In this document: piece by piece, positions 1 through 9,328 of the stretch | Layout of the letters: each line of letters begins with the position of its first letter | How positions within the stretch are numbered: the first letter of the stretch is position 1 | DNA from: Sediminibacterium soli | GTDB lineage: Bacteria > Bacteroidota > Bacteroidia > Chitinophagales > Chitinophagaceae | Length of the DNA stretch: 64,000 nucleotides | NCBI RefSeq assembly: GCF_009939225.1 | Contig: NZ_JAACJR010000003.1 | Span: 62,001 to 126,000, forward strand | Direction of reading: 5' to 3' | Program-made: the position numbers and the translations under genes | The notes under the pieces: generated by a model | Told to the model about the DNA's origin: nothing | Databases searched by the model: none | What the model saw: only the letters and a program-made list of their open reading frames with translations

Positions 1-498
1 TTGTGCCGTATATTTTTCCGCTTGCTTAAAAGCGTATTTATAGCGGATGGTATCGTTCTTATGCAAAGCCCTTCCCGCAAAACCGCCAGCCTGCACTTTC
101 AGGTGCGTGCTGCAGCTGTTGAGCCATTCATCGGCAACGATGCCGCCTTTCACCGACAGGTATGCCCGCGAACCTTTGCGGTGCGCCGTAAAATGCAGCC
201 TGTCGTTTTTTCGTACCAGCAGGAGTTTATTTGTGTCGCATGCCATGCCGTTAAACGCCGCGTTGAAATCTGCGCCGGCAACGGCAACCAGTGCGGGTTC
301 TTCGAACAGCAGTTCTGCTGCGGGAAAATGCATTTCGATCACCGGCTCGTTCCATTCGTTGCCCGCCAGCATATTGGCCACGCGCATGGCTACGGCATCC
401 ATGGCACCGCCGGGATTGATGCCCCAGTGCTGGTGCCCGTAACGGCCATGGTCCTGCACGGTATCCAGCAGGCCCTGCTTAATGATGCGTATGCCCAT
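1..498 (-). CDS. pxpC: 5-oxoprolinase subunit PxpC (biotin-dependent carboxyltransferase-like), partial
   Basis: The reverse strand reads from an ATG at 498 through the left edge of the window without a stop. The protein begins MGIRIIKQGLLDTVQDHGRYG and continues with HWGINPGGAMDAVAMRVANM, which is the typical N-terminus of the KipA/PxpC family. PxpC works with PxpB and PxpA in ATP-dependent hydrolysis of 5-oxoproline to glutamate in the cytoplasm. The start overlaps the last 20 bases of pxpB in another frame, so the two genes are probably translationally coupled. The C-terminal half lies outside the window, and pxpA could follow there. Family assignment is confident; the function as 5-oxoprolinase is inferred from the family and the pxpB neighbour. 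Confidence 0.88.
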   Translation of the reverse strand, partial: MGIRIIKQGLLDTVQDHGRYGHQHWGINPGGAMDAVAMRVANMLAGNEWNEPVIEMHFPAAELLFEEPALVAVAGADFNAAFNGMACDTNKLLLVRKNDRLHFTAHRKGSRAYLSVKGGIVADEWLNSCSTHLKVQAGGFAGRALHKNDTIRYKYAFKQAEKYTAQ

Positions 499-1198
499 GC
501 GATTTCATTTGTTTGAATTCGGTAAGACTGACAGGATGGAAACGCACTTCATCACCCGGCTGCAGGTAACAGGGTTGCGGCCGTCGTACATCGAACAGGC
601 GAAGCGGTGTTTGCCCGATGATCTGCCAGCCGCCGGGCGAATCAAAAGGGTAGATACCTGTCTGCGTTCCGGCAATACCCACACTGCCCATGGGTACATT
701 TGTTCTTGGCGATGACCTCCTGGGTGCCGCAATACGCGCATCAACCGTTCCCATATAGGGGAAACCGGGAAGAAAACCTACCAGGTAAACACGGTAAGGA
801 ACGGAATGATGTATCTGCGCCACCTCTTCAACCGTTAACCCACGCTCTTCGGCCAGCAGGGCTATATCCCAGCCGAGCGAAACATCGTAACAAACAGGTA
901 CGCTGATCTGGCGTTTGTTGATACTGATCGCATCGGTGTGTTTGATAACAGTATGCAGCCAGTTGCTAAGCTGATCGTATACCGTAGCGTCTTCAGCCTC
1001 CGGAAAAGCTGCAAGATCGTAAACGAGGGTTACCGTATGATACGAAGGGATAATATCCATGATGCCCTGTTTGTTCAGCATGCGTAAATGACTGAACAAA
1101 GCAATTACCCTGTCGTTAACGGCTGTGTCTATCCTGTCGCCCAGCTCGATGGTCAGGGCGTGATCGCCGCAGGGATAGATATGATAGGATGACTGCAT
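479..1198 (-). CDS. pxpB: 5-oxoprolinase subunit PxpB (KipI family)
   Basis: This 239-residue protein has the usual length of KipI/PxpB proteins. It starts MQSSYHIYPCGDHALTIELGD and carries the family motifs VYLVGFLPGFPYMGTVDARI and TNVPMGSVGIAGTQTGIYPF near residues 150-200. It forms a complex with PxpC and PxpA that opens 5-oxoproline using ATP. An in-frame start further upstream at 1252 would overlap the 5' end of the divergent protease gene region, so the ATG at 1198 is preferred. The end overlaps the start of pxpC by 20 bases. In Bacillus the homologue KipI inhibits the sporulation kinase KinA, which is not relevant here because the organism is not a Firmicute. Confidence 0.88.
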   Translation of the reverse strand: MQSSYHIYPCGDHALTIELGDRIDTAVNDRVIALFSHLRMLNKQGIMDIIPSYHTVTLVYDLAAFPEAEDATVYDQLSNWLHTVIKHTDAISINKRQISVPVCYDVSLGWDIALLAEERGLTVEEVAQIHHSVPYRVYLVGFLPGFPYMGTVDARIAAPRRSSPRTNVPMGSVGIAGTQTGIYPFDSPGGWQIIGQTPLRLFDVRRPQPCYLQPGDEVRFHPVSLTEFKQMKSHGHTHH

Positions 1199-1317
1199 AC
1201 GGAGGTACAATTTACGAAGTACGGACAGGACTGAAAGACATATTGTTTCCATTCATACTTCCCGCATGGTACTTGCTGCGTAATTTCCTATCTTTCTTTT
1301 TCAATCTACTACCGCTT

Positions 1318-4300
1318 ATGAGACATCTACTTGTGCTGCTGGCAGTCTTTGCCGGCTTGTCGGCCATTGGGCAAATTACGCCGCAGTGGCTGCGTTACCC
1401 GGCTATTTCTCCCGATGGCAAAACGATTGTATTTACCTACAAGGGAGACCTGTACCGTGTACCCGCCACCGGCGGCACCGCTGTAGCGCTTACCGTTCAC
1501 GAAGCGCACGATTTTATGCCTGTATGGAGTCATGATGGTAAATCGATCGCGTTTGCAAGCGACAGGTACGGAAACTTTGATGTATTCATTATTCCCGCTG
1601 AGGGAGGCGAAGCCAGGCGTATCACGTATCATTCTTCACCGGAGTTGCCGTATACCTTTTCCGGCGATGACAGGAGCGTGGTATTCGGTTCGGTAAGAAT
1701 GGATCTTGCAGCCAACCGCACGTTTCCCACGGGTTCGCAACCCGAACTGTACAGCGTACCGGTGAACGGTGGCCGCGTAGCGCAATTGCTGAGCACACCT
1801 GCGGAAGAAGTCAAATTCAGCAGTGACGGGCAGTATATGCTGTACCAGGACAAGAAAGGCGGAGAGAACCAGTGGCGCAAACACCATACGTCTGCCATAG
1901 CGCGTGATATCTGGCTGTACGATACCAAGGCAGGAACACATAAAAAAATCACCGGCTTTGCAGGCGAAGACAGGTCGCCGGTATTTGCCGATAACGATAG
2001 GGCATTTTATTACCTCAGCGAAGAAAGCGGTTCATTCAATGTACATAAAATGGGCCTGGACGGGGCAAAATCACAGCAGCTCACTTCGTTCAAAAAACAT
2101 CCGGTGCGTTTCCTGAGTCAGTCGAACGACGGGGTTCTTTGTTTCGGCTATGATGGCGAGCTGTATACGATGAAAGGAACGGGCAAACCACAGAAACTGG
2201 CCGTCACCATTGCCGCCGATGCCAAGAGCAACAATGAGCGGGTGCTGGCGGTGAGCGGCGGCGCAAGGGATATGTCCGTTTCTCCCAACGGCAAAGAAGT
2301 GGCTTTTGTTTTCAGAGGAGAAGTATTTGTCACCGGCGTGGAAGGGGGCGTTACCAAACGCATCACCAATACACCCGAACAGGAAAGACTGGTAAGTTTT
2401 TCTCCCGACGGAATAGCATTGCTGTATGCTTCCGAACGCGGTAACAGCTGGAAGATATTCGAGACAAAAAAACAGCGGGAGGAAGAACCCTATTTCTATG
2501 CATCAACGGTGCTGAAGGAAACGCCGGTGATCGTAAACAACAACGAAAATTACCAGCCCGTTTATTCCCCAGATGGAAAAGAGATCGCTTTTATCGAGAA
2601 CCGCACCACCCTTAAGATATACAATATCGCCAGCAAACAGTCGCGTGTATTGCTGACAGATAAGGAGCTGTTCTCCATGGGCGATAACGACCAGTATTTT
2701 CAATGGAGCCCCGACAGCAGGTGGATCTTGTTCGATTATGCCGTACCCGGCATTGCACCGGGCGAAGTGGGCATTATTGCCGCCGATGGCAAAGGCAAAG
2801 TGTCCAACCTGACGGAAAGCGGGTTTAACGATGGCCGCGCCAAATGGATCATGGGCGGTAAAGCGATGCTCTGGTTCAGTAACCGCGACGGACTGAAAAG
2901 CGTGGCACAGAGCGGCGGCGCGCAGAGCGATGTGTATGCCATGTTTTTTACGCAGGAGGCATTTGACAGGTTTAAACTGAGCAAGGAAGATGCGGCGCTG
3001 CAGAAAGAGATGGAAGACAGCAAAGCCAAAGCGGATTCCGTTAAGAAAAAAGAAATCAAAAAAGATACGGTGCTGATCGATTGGGATGGGCTTACCCAGC
3101 GTAAAGCCAAGCTTACCATTCATTCTTCTTCGCTAAGCGATGCGCTGGTGAGTAAAGACGGGGAAACGCTTTACTATCTCGCGCGGTTTGAAAAAGGCGC
3201 CAATCTCTGGACCACCAATCTGCGTACAAAAGAAACCAGGATGCTGGTACAGCTCAACGCAGGCGGTGGCAGCATGGCATGGGATAAGGAACAGAAAACT
3301 ATTTTCCTGGCAACAGACGGAGGTATTTCAAAGATAGATCCCGTAAGCGGCAAACGCGATGCCATCAGTATAAACGGCGAAATGAACCTGAATACGGATG
3401 CGGAGCGCCGCTTTATGTTTGAGCATGTATGGAGAAGAACAAAAGAAACTTTTTATACCGCCAGTTTTCATGGTGTGGACTGGGACAGCTACAAACCCGA
3501 TTACGAAAAATACCTGCCGCATATCAGCAATAACTATGAGTTTTCCGAGATGCTGAGCGAGTTACTGGGCGAGCTGAATGTGAGCCATAGCGGCGCCAGT
3601 TATGGTGGTGGTTCTGCAACAGGCGATGCAACGGCATCGTTCGGGGCATTCTATGATTACACGTTTACAGGCAATGGCATGAAAATCGTGGAAGTGATCA
3701 GGGAGGGTCCGCTGGATAAGGCCGGGCTCAACATCAAACCCGGTATGCTCATTACGGCTATCGACGGGGAGAACCTGACCGCCGACAGGGATTTTGCGCA
3801 ATACCTGAACCGAAAAGCGGGGAGGAATACGCTGGTGACTGTTTCGGAGAATGGTGTTACAAGAGAAATCATTGTAAAACCCATTACGACAGGAGAAGAA
3901 AACACACTGCTGTACAAACGGTTTGTGCGCCGCAACCAGGAAGAAGTGGACCGCCTCAGTAACGGGCAGCTGGGCTATGTACACATACCGGGTATGAACG
4001 ACGGCGCCTATCGCACCACCTATGAAGAAATGATGGGCAAGTATGCAAACAGGAAAGGAATGGTGGTGGATACAAGGTTTAACGGCGGCGGAGACCTGGT
4101 GGCTGATCTTGCCATGTTTTTAAGCGGGAAAAAATTCATGGACTATACCACCGACACACGCAGCAACGGCTACGAGCCCAATTTCCGCTGGGTGAAACCC
4201 AGCATATCCATCGCCAACGAAGCCAATTACAGCGACGGGCATTGTTATGCCTACACCTACCAGGAACTGAAACTGGGTAAACTGGTCGGCATGCCCGTAC

Positions 4301-4518
4301 CGGGCACCTGTACATTTGCAGGGTGGGAAAGCCTGCAGGATAATACCATCCGCTGGGGCGTGCCGCCGCTGGGTGTGAAGATGATGAACAACCGGTACCT
4401 CGAGAACCACCAGACCGTTCCCGATATACAGCTGATGAATGAATATGATTTAGTGATCAAAGGAAAAGACCAGCAGCTGGAAGCGGCGGTAAGGGAATTG
4501 CTGAAAGAGATCAAATAG
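1318..4518 (+). CDS. Tricorn-like S41 family protease, secreted
   Basis: The protein has 1066 residues and starts with a signal peptide (MRHLLVLLAVFAGLSAIGQ). The first ~650 residues form beta-propeller repeats of the PD40/WD40-like type, with phrases such as YPAISPDGKTIVFTYKGDLY. Then follow a C1-type helical domain, a PDZ domain at about residues 780-860 (GPLDKAGLNIKPGMLITAIDG) and a C-terminal S41 core. The core shows the tricorn catalytic features: Ser-His in LNVSHSGAS (about residues 755-756), VVDTRFNGGGD as the oxyanion region, and the probable nucleophile serine in ANYSDGHCYAY (about residue 972). It is probably a periplasmic or outer-membrane-associated peptide hydrolase. An in-frame ATG at 1189 would precede the signal peptide and is rejected. 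A near-consensus -7 box (TATCTTTC, 1289-1296) lies upstream. Confidence 0.9.
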   Translation: MRHLLVLLAVFAGLSAIGQITPQWLRYPAISPDGKTIVFTYKGDLYRVPATGGTAVALTVHEAHDFMPVWSHDGKSIAFASDRYGNFDVFIIPAEGGEARRITYHSSPELPYTFSGDDRSVVFGSVRMDLAANRTFPTGSQPELYSVPVNGGRVAQLLSTPAEEVKFSSDGQYMLYQDKKGGENQWRKHHTSAIARDIWLYDTKAGTHKKITGFAGEDRSPVFADNDRAFYYLSEESGSFNVHKMGLDGAKSQQLTSFKKHPVRFLSQSNDGVLCFGYDGELYTMKGTGKPQKLAVTIAADAKSNNERVLAVSGGARDMSVSPNGKEVAFVFRGEVFVTGVEGGVTKRITNTPEQERLVSFSPDGIALLYASERGNSWKIFETKKQREEEPYFYASTVLKETPVIVNNNENYQPVYSPDGKEIAFIENRTTLKIYNIASKQSRVLLTDKELFSMGDNDQYFQWSPDSRWILFDYAVPGIAPGEVGIIAADGKGKVSNLTESGFNDGRAKWIMGGKAMLWFSNRDGLKSVAQSGGAQSDVYAMFFTQEAFDRFKLSKEDAALQKEMEDSKAKADSVKKKEIKKDTVLIDWDGLTQRKAKLTIHSSSLSDALVSKDGETLYYLARFEKGANLWTTNLRTKETRMLVQLNAGGGSMAWDKEQKTIFLATDGGISKIDPVSGKRDAISINGEMNLNTDAERRFMFEHVWRRTKETFYTASFHGVDWDSYKPDYEKYLPHISNNYEFSEMLSELLGELNVSHSGASYGGGSATGDATASFGAFYDYTFTGNGMKIVEVIREGPLDKAGLNIKPGMLITAIDGENLTADRDFAQYLNRKAGRNTLVTVSENGVTREIIVKPITTGEENTLLYKRFVRRNQEEVDRLSNGQLGYVHIPGMNDGAYRTTYEEMMGKYANRKGMVVDTRFNGGGDLVADLAMFLSGKKFMDYTTDTRSNGYEPNFRWVKPSISIANEANYSDGHCYAYTYQELKLGKLVGMPVPGTCTFAGWESLQDNTIRWGVPPLGVKMMNNRYLENHQTVPDIQLMNEYDLVIKGKDQQLEAAVRELLKEIK

Positions 4519-4533
4519 CCTGACCTGCGATAT

Positions 4534-4579
4534 CTGCGAATCTGCGGCTATATCCGGGCCGGGGGTTCGCAGTTTTTTT
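4534..4579 (+). terminator. Possible intrinsic terminator after the tricorn-like gene
   Basis: CTGCGAA at 4534-4540 pairs with TTCGCAG at 4566-4572 and is followed directly by seven T (4573-4579). The 25-base loop is long and GC-rich and may fold further. Confidence 0.5.
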
Positions 4580-4597
4580 GGCTGCGAAACTTTTATC

Positions 4598-4668
4598 GCC
4601 ACAGATTACACCGATTTTCACAGAAATAACCTGCAAATCCATCTGTGAAAATCTGTGTAATCTGTGGC
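4598..4668. repeat. 26-bp inverted repeat (CACAGATTACACAGATT type)
   Basis: The arms at 4598-4623 and 4643-4668 are complementary at 25 of 26 positions, with a 19-base spacer. The core word is CCACAGATTACAC plus GATTTTCACAG. It lies in the 258-base gap between the tricorn-like gene and tex, and would form a long hairpin in RNA. There is no T run after it, so it is not a standard terminator. It is one of several intergenic palindromes in this window. Confidence 0.85.
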
Positions 4669-4754
4669 AACTTTCCTACAGATCTGTGCATGTGCACAAA
4701 TTAATTACCAGTCCTGCTTTTTTCTTTTACCCCTGCCCCCTACATTCGCAATCC

Positions 4755-4762
4755 TTATTTTG
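4755..4762 (+). promoter_or_regulatory. Probable -7 box of tex
   Basis: TTATTTTG differs at one position from the Bacteroidota -7 consensus TAnnTTTG and ends 14 bases before the tex ATG. No clear -33 element is seen. Confidence 0.4.
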
Positions 4763-4776
4763 TAAGCAAGCATCCT

Positions 4777-7023
4777 ATGACCACATTCGCACCCGTTATT
4801 GCGCCGCAACTGAACCTGAGAACAGCACAGGTGGAAGCCGTATTGAGTTTATTCGAAGAAGGCGCAACGATCCCGTTCATCGCGCGTTACCGTAAAGACA
4901 AAACAGGGGGTCTTGACGAAGTTCAGATACAGCAGGTACAGGATCTTTCCAAACAGTTGAAGGAATTCACCGAACGGAAAGCGTTTATTGTAAAAACAAT
5001 TACCGAGCAGGGTAAAATGACAGAAGCGCTGCAGGCAGAACTTGATAAAGCGTTTACCATAACCACCCTCGAGGATATTTATCTTCCCTACAAACCCAAA
5101 CGCCGCACCAAAGCACAGGTTGCGCGTGAGAACGGGCTTGATCCGCTTGCGGCGATGATGCTGGCCCAGCAGGAGGCGGATATTATGTCTGAAGCCGCCG
5201 GATTTATTACAGAGAATGTAAAAACCGCGGAGGAAGCTTTGCAGGGCGCACGCGATATTGTTGCCGAAATGGTCAATGAAGACGCGCAGCTTCGTGCAAA
5301 ACTCAGGAAGCTGTTTGAAAACAGCGCGGTGCTGCAAAGCAAAGTGCTGAGCGATAAGGAGGCGGAAGGCATCAAATACAAGGACTATTTTGATTTTTCG
5401 GAGCCCATTCATAAAATACCATCGCACAGAACACTTGCCATACTGCGCGGTTTTATGGAGGGATTTCTTCGTATTTCCATTTTGCCTGTTGAAGAGGATG
5501 CGGTGTTTATACTGGAAGAGCCCTATATCAAAGGCATCAATGCCTGGAGCGACCAGTTACGGAAAGCCATAAAGGATGCGTACCGCCGCTTGCTGCAGCC
5601 CAGTCTTGAATCGGAGTTCCGCGCAGCGTTAAAACAGAAGGCCGATGAGGAAGCGATCAATGTGTTTGCAGAGAACCTGCGCCAGCTGCTGCTGAGCGCG
5701 CCACTGGGCAGTAAAAAAATACTGGCCATCGATCCCGGTTACCGTACGGGCTGCAAAGTGGTTTGCCTCGACGAAAAAGGCGAGCTGCAGCATGCCGGGC
5801 TCATTTTTGTGCATGAACCCAACCGCGTGTACGAGAGTGAACATACCATTAAAGAACTGGTGAAGCGCTTCGGTATACAGGTATTTGCGATAGGCGATGG
5901 AACCGCGGGCAGGGAAACAGAACAGTTCATCAAAAAAATGAACCTGGGTTTGCCGGTGTTTATGGTGAATGAAGATGGCGCCTCCGTTTATTCCGCATCG
6001 GAAACGGCGCGCGAAGAATTTCCCGACGAAGATGTTACGGTTCGGGGTTCTGTAAGCATCGGCCGCAGGCTGATGGATCCGCTTGCGGAGCTGGTGAAGA
6101 TAGACCCCAAGAGTATCGGCGTGGGTCAGTACCAGCACGACGTGAACCAGTTCCGTTTAAAAGAAAGACTCGACCAAACGGTGGTAAGCTGCGTAAACAG
6201 CGTTGGGGTAAACCTCAATACGGCCAGTAAACACCTGTTATCGTATGTGAGCGGTATCGGCGGAACCATTGCCGACAATATTGTTAAATACCGGAATGAG
6301 ATAGGCCGGTTTACAGACAGGAAACAGTTGCTGAAAGTGACACGGCTTGGCGATAAGGCTTTTGAGCAGTGCGCAGGCTTTCTTCGGATCAAAGAAGGAA
6401 ACAACCCGCTTGATGCAAGCGCGGTTCATCCGGAAGCCTACCCGGTGGTGGAAAAAATGGCGGGCGATCTTGGCGTTGAACTGGCTTCGCTGATCGGGAA
6501 CGATACGCTGATCAGGCAGATCAAACCGGCGGCCTATGCATCGGAGCAATTCGGGGAACTGACATTAAAGGATATCCTAGCCGAACTGAGCAAACCCGGT
6601 CTTGATCCGAGAAGCGAACTGGAACAGTTTGAATTTGCCAATATCTATAAAATCGAAGATGTAAAACCCGGCGATATCGTACCGGGTATGGTAACCAACC
6701 TAACCCGATTCGGCGCATTTGTTGATATCGGTGTAAAGCAGGATGGACTGGTACATGTAAGCGAGGTGGCGAACCGTTATATCAGCGACCCTTCCGAGGC
6801 CCTGAAACTGGGTCAGAAAGTGATGGTAAAAGTGCTGGAAGTGGATATTCCGCGTAAGCGCATCGCTTTATCCATCAAACAGACACAGGATGCCGCGGCG
6901 ACAAAATCTTCGGGCAACCAGAAAAAACACCCGGGCAATAAACCTGCTGCAAAAGAAACCGATCTCAGTTCACTCAGTGTATCCGATGCGCTGAGCGCCT
7001 TGAAGAAGAAATTCGGGAGATGA
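4777..7023 (+). CDS. tex: Tex family RNA-binding transcription accessory protein
   Basis: The 748-residue protein matches Tex along its whole length. The N-terminal helical region includes EEGATIPFIARYRKDKTGGL. A YqgF/RNase H-like domain starts near residue 314 (KKILAIDPGYRTGCK), helix-hairpin-helix motifs lie near residues 480-525 (LLSYVSGIGGTIADNIVKYR), and an S1 domain lies near residues 629-705 (PGDIVPGMVTNLTRFGAFVD). A Lys/Pro-rich stretch follows, and the protein ends SALKKKFGR. Tex binds nucleic acid in the cytoplasm and affects transcription and tolerance to stress in several bacteria; the exact role here is unknown. It is a stand-alone gene, convergent with the epimerase gene. Confidence 0.95.
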   Translation: MTTFAPVIAPQLNLRTAQVEAVLSLFEEGATIPFIARYRKDKTGGLDEVQIQQVQDLSKQLKEFTERKAFIVKTITEQGKMTEALQAELDKAFTITTLEDIYLPYKPKRRTKAQVARENGLDPLAAMMLAQQEADIMSEAAGFITENVKTAEEALQGARDIVAEMVNEDAQLRAKLRKLFENSAVLQSKVLSDKEAEGIKYKDYFDFSEPIHKIPSHRTLAILRGFMEGFLRISILPVEEDAVFILEEPYIKGINAWSDQLRKAIKDAYRRLLQPSLESEFRAALKQKADEEAINVFAENLRQLLLSAPLGSKKILAIDPGYRTGCKVVCLDEKGELQHAGLIFVHEPNRVYESEHTIKELVKRFGIQVFAIGDGTAGRETEQFIKKMNLGLPVFMVNEDGASVYSASETAREEFPDEDVTVRGSVSIGRRLMDPLAELVKIDPKSIGVGQYQHDVNQFRLKERLDQTVVSCVNSVGVNLNTASKHLLSYVSGIGGTIADNIVKYRNEIGRFTDRKQLLKVTRLGDKAFEQCAGFLRIKEGNNPLDASAVHPEAYPVVEKMAGDLGVELASLIGNDTLIRQIKPAAYASEQFGELTLKDILAELSKPGLDPRSELEQFEFANIYKIEDVKPGDIVPGMVTNLTRFGAFVDIGVKQDGLVHVSEVANRYISDPSEALKLGQKVMVKVLEVDIPRKRIALSIKQTQDAAATKSSGNQKKHPGNKPAAKETDLSSLSVSDALSALKKKFGR

Positions 7024-7145
7024 TACCACAGACAAGTAGGGTTGTTTATATGCGGTGACACCGGGATCCGGGGCAGGGGTTGTTGCGGGTAAGGATCACA
7101 GGGTAAGTATGCCTATACACTAACCGAATGCGGGGGTGCAGACCG

Positions 7146-8126
7146 TTATGACAGGTTATACCTTTTCTCCAGTTCGCCGCAGATGCGTTTGAGGGACTGC
7201 CCGATGGGCTGGTATTGAAAATTGACGAAATAGCGCTGCAGTTTGCGGTTATCGATCACTATTTTGGCGGCAGCGGTGCGCGCGGTTTCCCGGGTCAGCA
7301 GGGGATCATGACCCGTGAACCAGGATTTAACGGCTTCCCATCGCCATACCAGGGCGGCGATGAAGGGCGTTACTTTTTTATGCGGCGGTTTTTTATGAAA
7401 GATATCAGCTATCCTGTCGAAGAGTTCGGCGTAAGACATATTCACGCCGCAAAGGATAAAGCGTTCGGAGATGATGTTTTTGGTGCGCATCAGTAATACC
7501 ATGGCATTTACTGCGTCCAGCACATCCACAAAGCCACCCCTTCCTTCTGTATACCAGGGAAATTCTTTGTAAACATTCCGGAAGATACCGGTGGAACTGC
7601 TGTGCCAGTCGCCCGAACCCAGTATGATCACGGGGTTAACGATCACGGTGTCCAGCCCTTCGCCGATGCCGCGGTATATTTCCAGTTCGGCCAAATGCTT
7701 GGAGCGGCCGTACTCGCTGTTGCTGGTCTCCTGCGACCACATCATCGCTTCGTTGATCGGTTTGTCTTCGCGTATCCTGCCCATGGCGGCGATGGAGCTT
7801 ACATGCAGCAGGCGTTTTACATCAACCGATAAACAGGCATTCACCACATTGGCCGTGCCTTCTACGTTGATCTTGTACATCTCTTTTTTCCTGCGCGGGT
7901 TAAAACTCACCATGGCGGCGCAATGGTAAACCTGTTCCACGCCCATCATGGCGTTTTCGAGCTGTACCACATCGAGTATATCGCCCCTGATCCATTCCAC
8001 TTTATCGGATCCGTCAAATACAGGAATGGCGGAACGGTACAATGCCCTTACCTGCTCTCCATCCTTCACCAGTCGTTTGACCAGATGGGAACCCAGTAAG
8101 CCGGTTGCGCCTGTAACCAATACCAT
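7146..8126 (-). CDS. NAD(P)-dependent epimerase/dehydratase (extended SDR)
   Basis: The 326-residue protein starts MVLVTGATGLLGSHLVKRLV, a Rossmann dinucleotide-binding motif GxxGxxG. The catalytic YxxxK appears as EYGRSKHLAE near residue 138, in the right place after the Ser/Thr region (HVSSIAAMG). The overall pattern is closest to the dihydroflavonol-reductase/3-beta-HSD-like branch of extended SDRs. The substrate cannot be told from sequence. A near-consensus -7 box (reverse strand TATCTTCG, 8152-8145) lies 18 bases upstream of the ATG. The gene follows the SCO-fur pair with a 68-base gap and may be separately transcribed. Confidence 0.85.
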   Translation of the reverse strand: MVLVTGATGLLGSHLVKRLVKDGEQVRALYRSAIPVFDGSDKVEWIRGDILDVVQLENAMMGVEQVYHCAAMVSFNPRRKKEMYKINVEGTANVVNACLSVDVKRLLHVSSIAAMGRIREDKPINEAMMWSQETSNSEYGRSKHLAELEIYRGIGEGLDTVIVNPVIILGSGDWHSSSTGIFRNVYKEFPWYTEGRGGFVDVLDAVNAMVLLMRTKNIISERFILCGVNMSYAELFDRIADIFHKKPPHKKVTPFIAALVWRWEAVKSWFTGHDPLLTRETARTAAAKIVIDNRKLQRYFVNFQYQPIGQSLKRICGELEKRYNLS

Positions 8127-8194
8127 AATCCGATGATTAGGGGACGAAGATACGGTCTAGATATTTTCAAAGATTAGGTATTAATACGTAGTAT

Positions 8195-8611
8195 TTACCC
8201 GCATTTATCGCATTTGCCGCTGATCACCACATCGGTTTGCGAAGCCAGGAAACCCTGGGGCAATGCAATGGCCGGAACGGTTACATGATCCAGGCAATAG
8301 GTGGTGCCGCAGCCGTCGCACATAAAATGTACATGGTCATCGTGGTGGTGGCCCTCGCTGCATTCGTCCTTGCACAAAGCGTAGCGGACGGAATTATCCG
8401 AGGTGGGGATGGTATGGATAATGCCTTTTTCAACAAAGGTCTGCAGCGTGCGGTAGATGGTTACGCGGTCAAACTCGGTGCCGCTGTGGTGTTCAATATC
8501 CGCATGCGCCAGCGCGCCGTCGGAGCGCATAAACAACTCGAGTATTTTCTTGCGGCTGTCGGTTACGCTCAGCTGGTTACGTTTCAATAAATCTGTTACG
8601 CCGTATAGCAT
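8195..8611 (-). CDS. Fur family metal-responsive repressor (Fur/Zur-like)
   Basis: The 138-residue protein has the Fur winged-helix domain (LSVTDSRKKILELFMRSDGAL, FDRVTIYRTLQTFVEKGII) and a metal-binding C-terminal half with HHHDDHVHFMCDGCG (first CxxC pair) and CDKCG at the extreme end (second pair), as in structural-zinc Fur proteins. It lies 9 bases after the SCO gene, so the two form an operon. A 7-1-7 palindrome of Fur-box form lies between this operon and the divergent MerC-like gene (9331-9345). Whether it senses zinc, iron or peroxide cannot be decided from sequence. The His-rich MerC-like neighbour makes zinc the first guess, as inference only. Confidence 0.9.
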   Translation of the reverse strand: MLYGVTDLLKRNQLSVTDSRKKILELFMRSDGALAHADIEHHSGTEFDRVTIYRTLQTFVEKGIIHTIPTSDNSVRYALCKDECSEGHHHDDHVHFMCDGCGTTYCLDHVTVPAIALPQGFLASQTDVVISGKCDKCG

Positions 8612-8620
8612 ACGATCTTC

Positions 8621-9265
8621 TTATTTCTTTTCGCTGACGATGTTCACATGGTCGGATTTTTCCGCCAGCAGTTTGGCAATATCTTTTTTCAGTCTGTCGA
8701 GCTCGGTCTGCTTTAAACCATCGTATACCTGTCCGCGCACTTTACCGTCGCGGTCAACCAGTGCAAAGAACTGGGTATGGATGAACTGGTCTTCTATTTT
8801 CTGCAAATCGTTCTTCGGGTCGTCGAGCAGGTAGGCATTGCGGGCAATCGAATAGAGACTGTCTTTCCGCCCCGTCAGCAGCACCCATTTGTGCGTATCG
8901 ATCTTCAGGGAATCGGCGTATACCTTTAAACGCGCCGCAGAGTCCCTCTCCGGATCGCAGGTATGCGCCACCACCATGAAATCGGGTTCGTTTCGGTAGG
9001 CTTCGTATACCGTTTTCATGTTCGAGTTCATTTTCGGGCAGATGCCTTTGCAGGTGGTAAAGAAAAACTCCACCACGCTTACCTTGCCCAGCATATCCTT
9101 TTCGGTAAAGGGCAGCCCGTCCTGCGTGGTAAACCGGAACGGTTTTACATAACTGATCACGGGCAGTTTGGCTTTCCAGAAATCGTTGCCGCGGAACAGG
9201 AAAAAATAGAATCCCAGTACCAATACGATGAAAAACAGCAGATAACCCAGCATTTTCTTGTTCAT
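8621..9265 (-). CDS. SCO1/SenC family copper-binding protein, membrane-anchored
   Basis: The 214-residue protein starts MNKKMLGYLLFFIVLVLGF, a single N-terminal membrane anchor. The thioredoxin-like fold carries the SCO copper site CKGIC in VEFFFTTCKGICPKM near residue 75, and the distal histidine is in FIHTQFFALVDRDG. SCO proteins deliver copper to the CuA centre of cytochrome oxidase or reduce its cysteines on the periplasmic side. An upstream in-frame GTG at 9271 is possible, but the ATG at 9265 follows a GGAA sequence and is preferred. It is the first gene of the SCO-fur operon, with an exact -7 box at 9290-9283 on the reverse strand. Confidence 0.9.
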   Translation of the reverse strand: MNKKMLGYLLFFIVLVLGFYFFLFRGNDFWKAKLPVISYVKPFRFTTQDGLPFTEKDMLGKVSVVEFFFTTCKGICPKMNSNMKTVYEAYRNEPDFMVVAHTCDPERDSAARLKVYADSLKIDTHKWVLLTGRKDSLYSIARNAYLLDDPKNDLQKIEDQFIHTQFFALVDRDGKVRGQVYDGLKQTELDRLKKDIAKLLAEKSDHVNIVSEKK

Positions 9266-9282
9266 TTCCACAGATTAGGCCA

Positions 9283-9290
9283 CAAAGTTA
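9283..9290 (-). promoter_or_regulatory. -7 box of the SCO-fur operon
   Basis: The reverse strand reads TAACTTTG, an exact match to TAnnTTTG, ending 17 bases before the SCO start codon. Confidence 0.65.
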
Positions 9291-9328
9291 CAGCCCGGAG
9301 AGAGAAGAACCTGAAAGCACAATTAAAT

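Noticed and set aside
1..516. 171- and 131-codon open frames on the forward strand at the left edge
   Set aside because: They are antisense to the clearly recognisable PxpC sequence.
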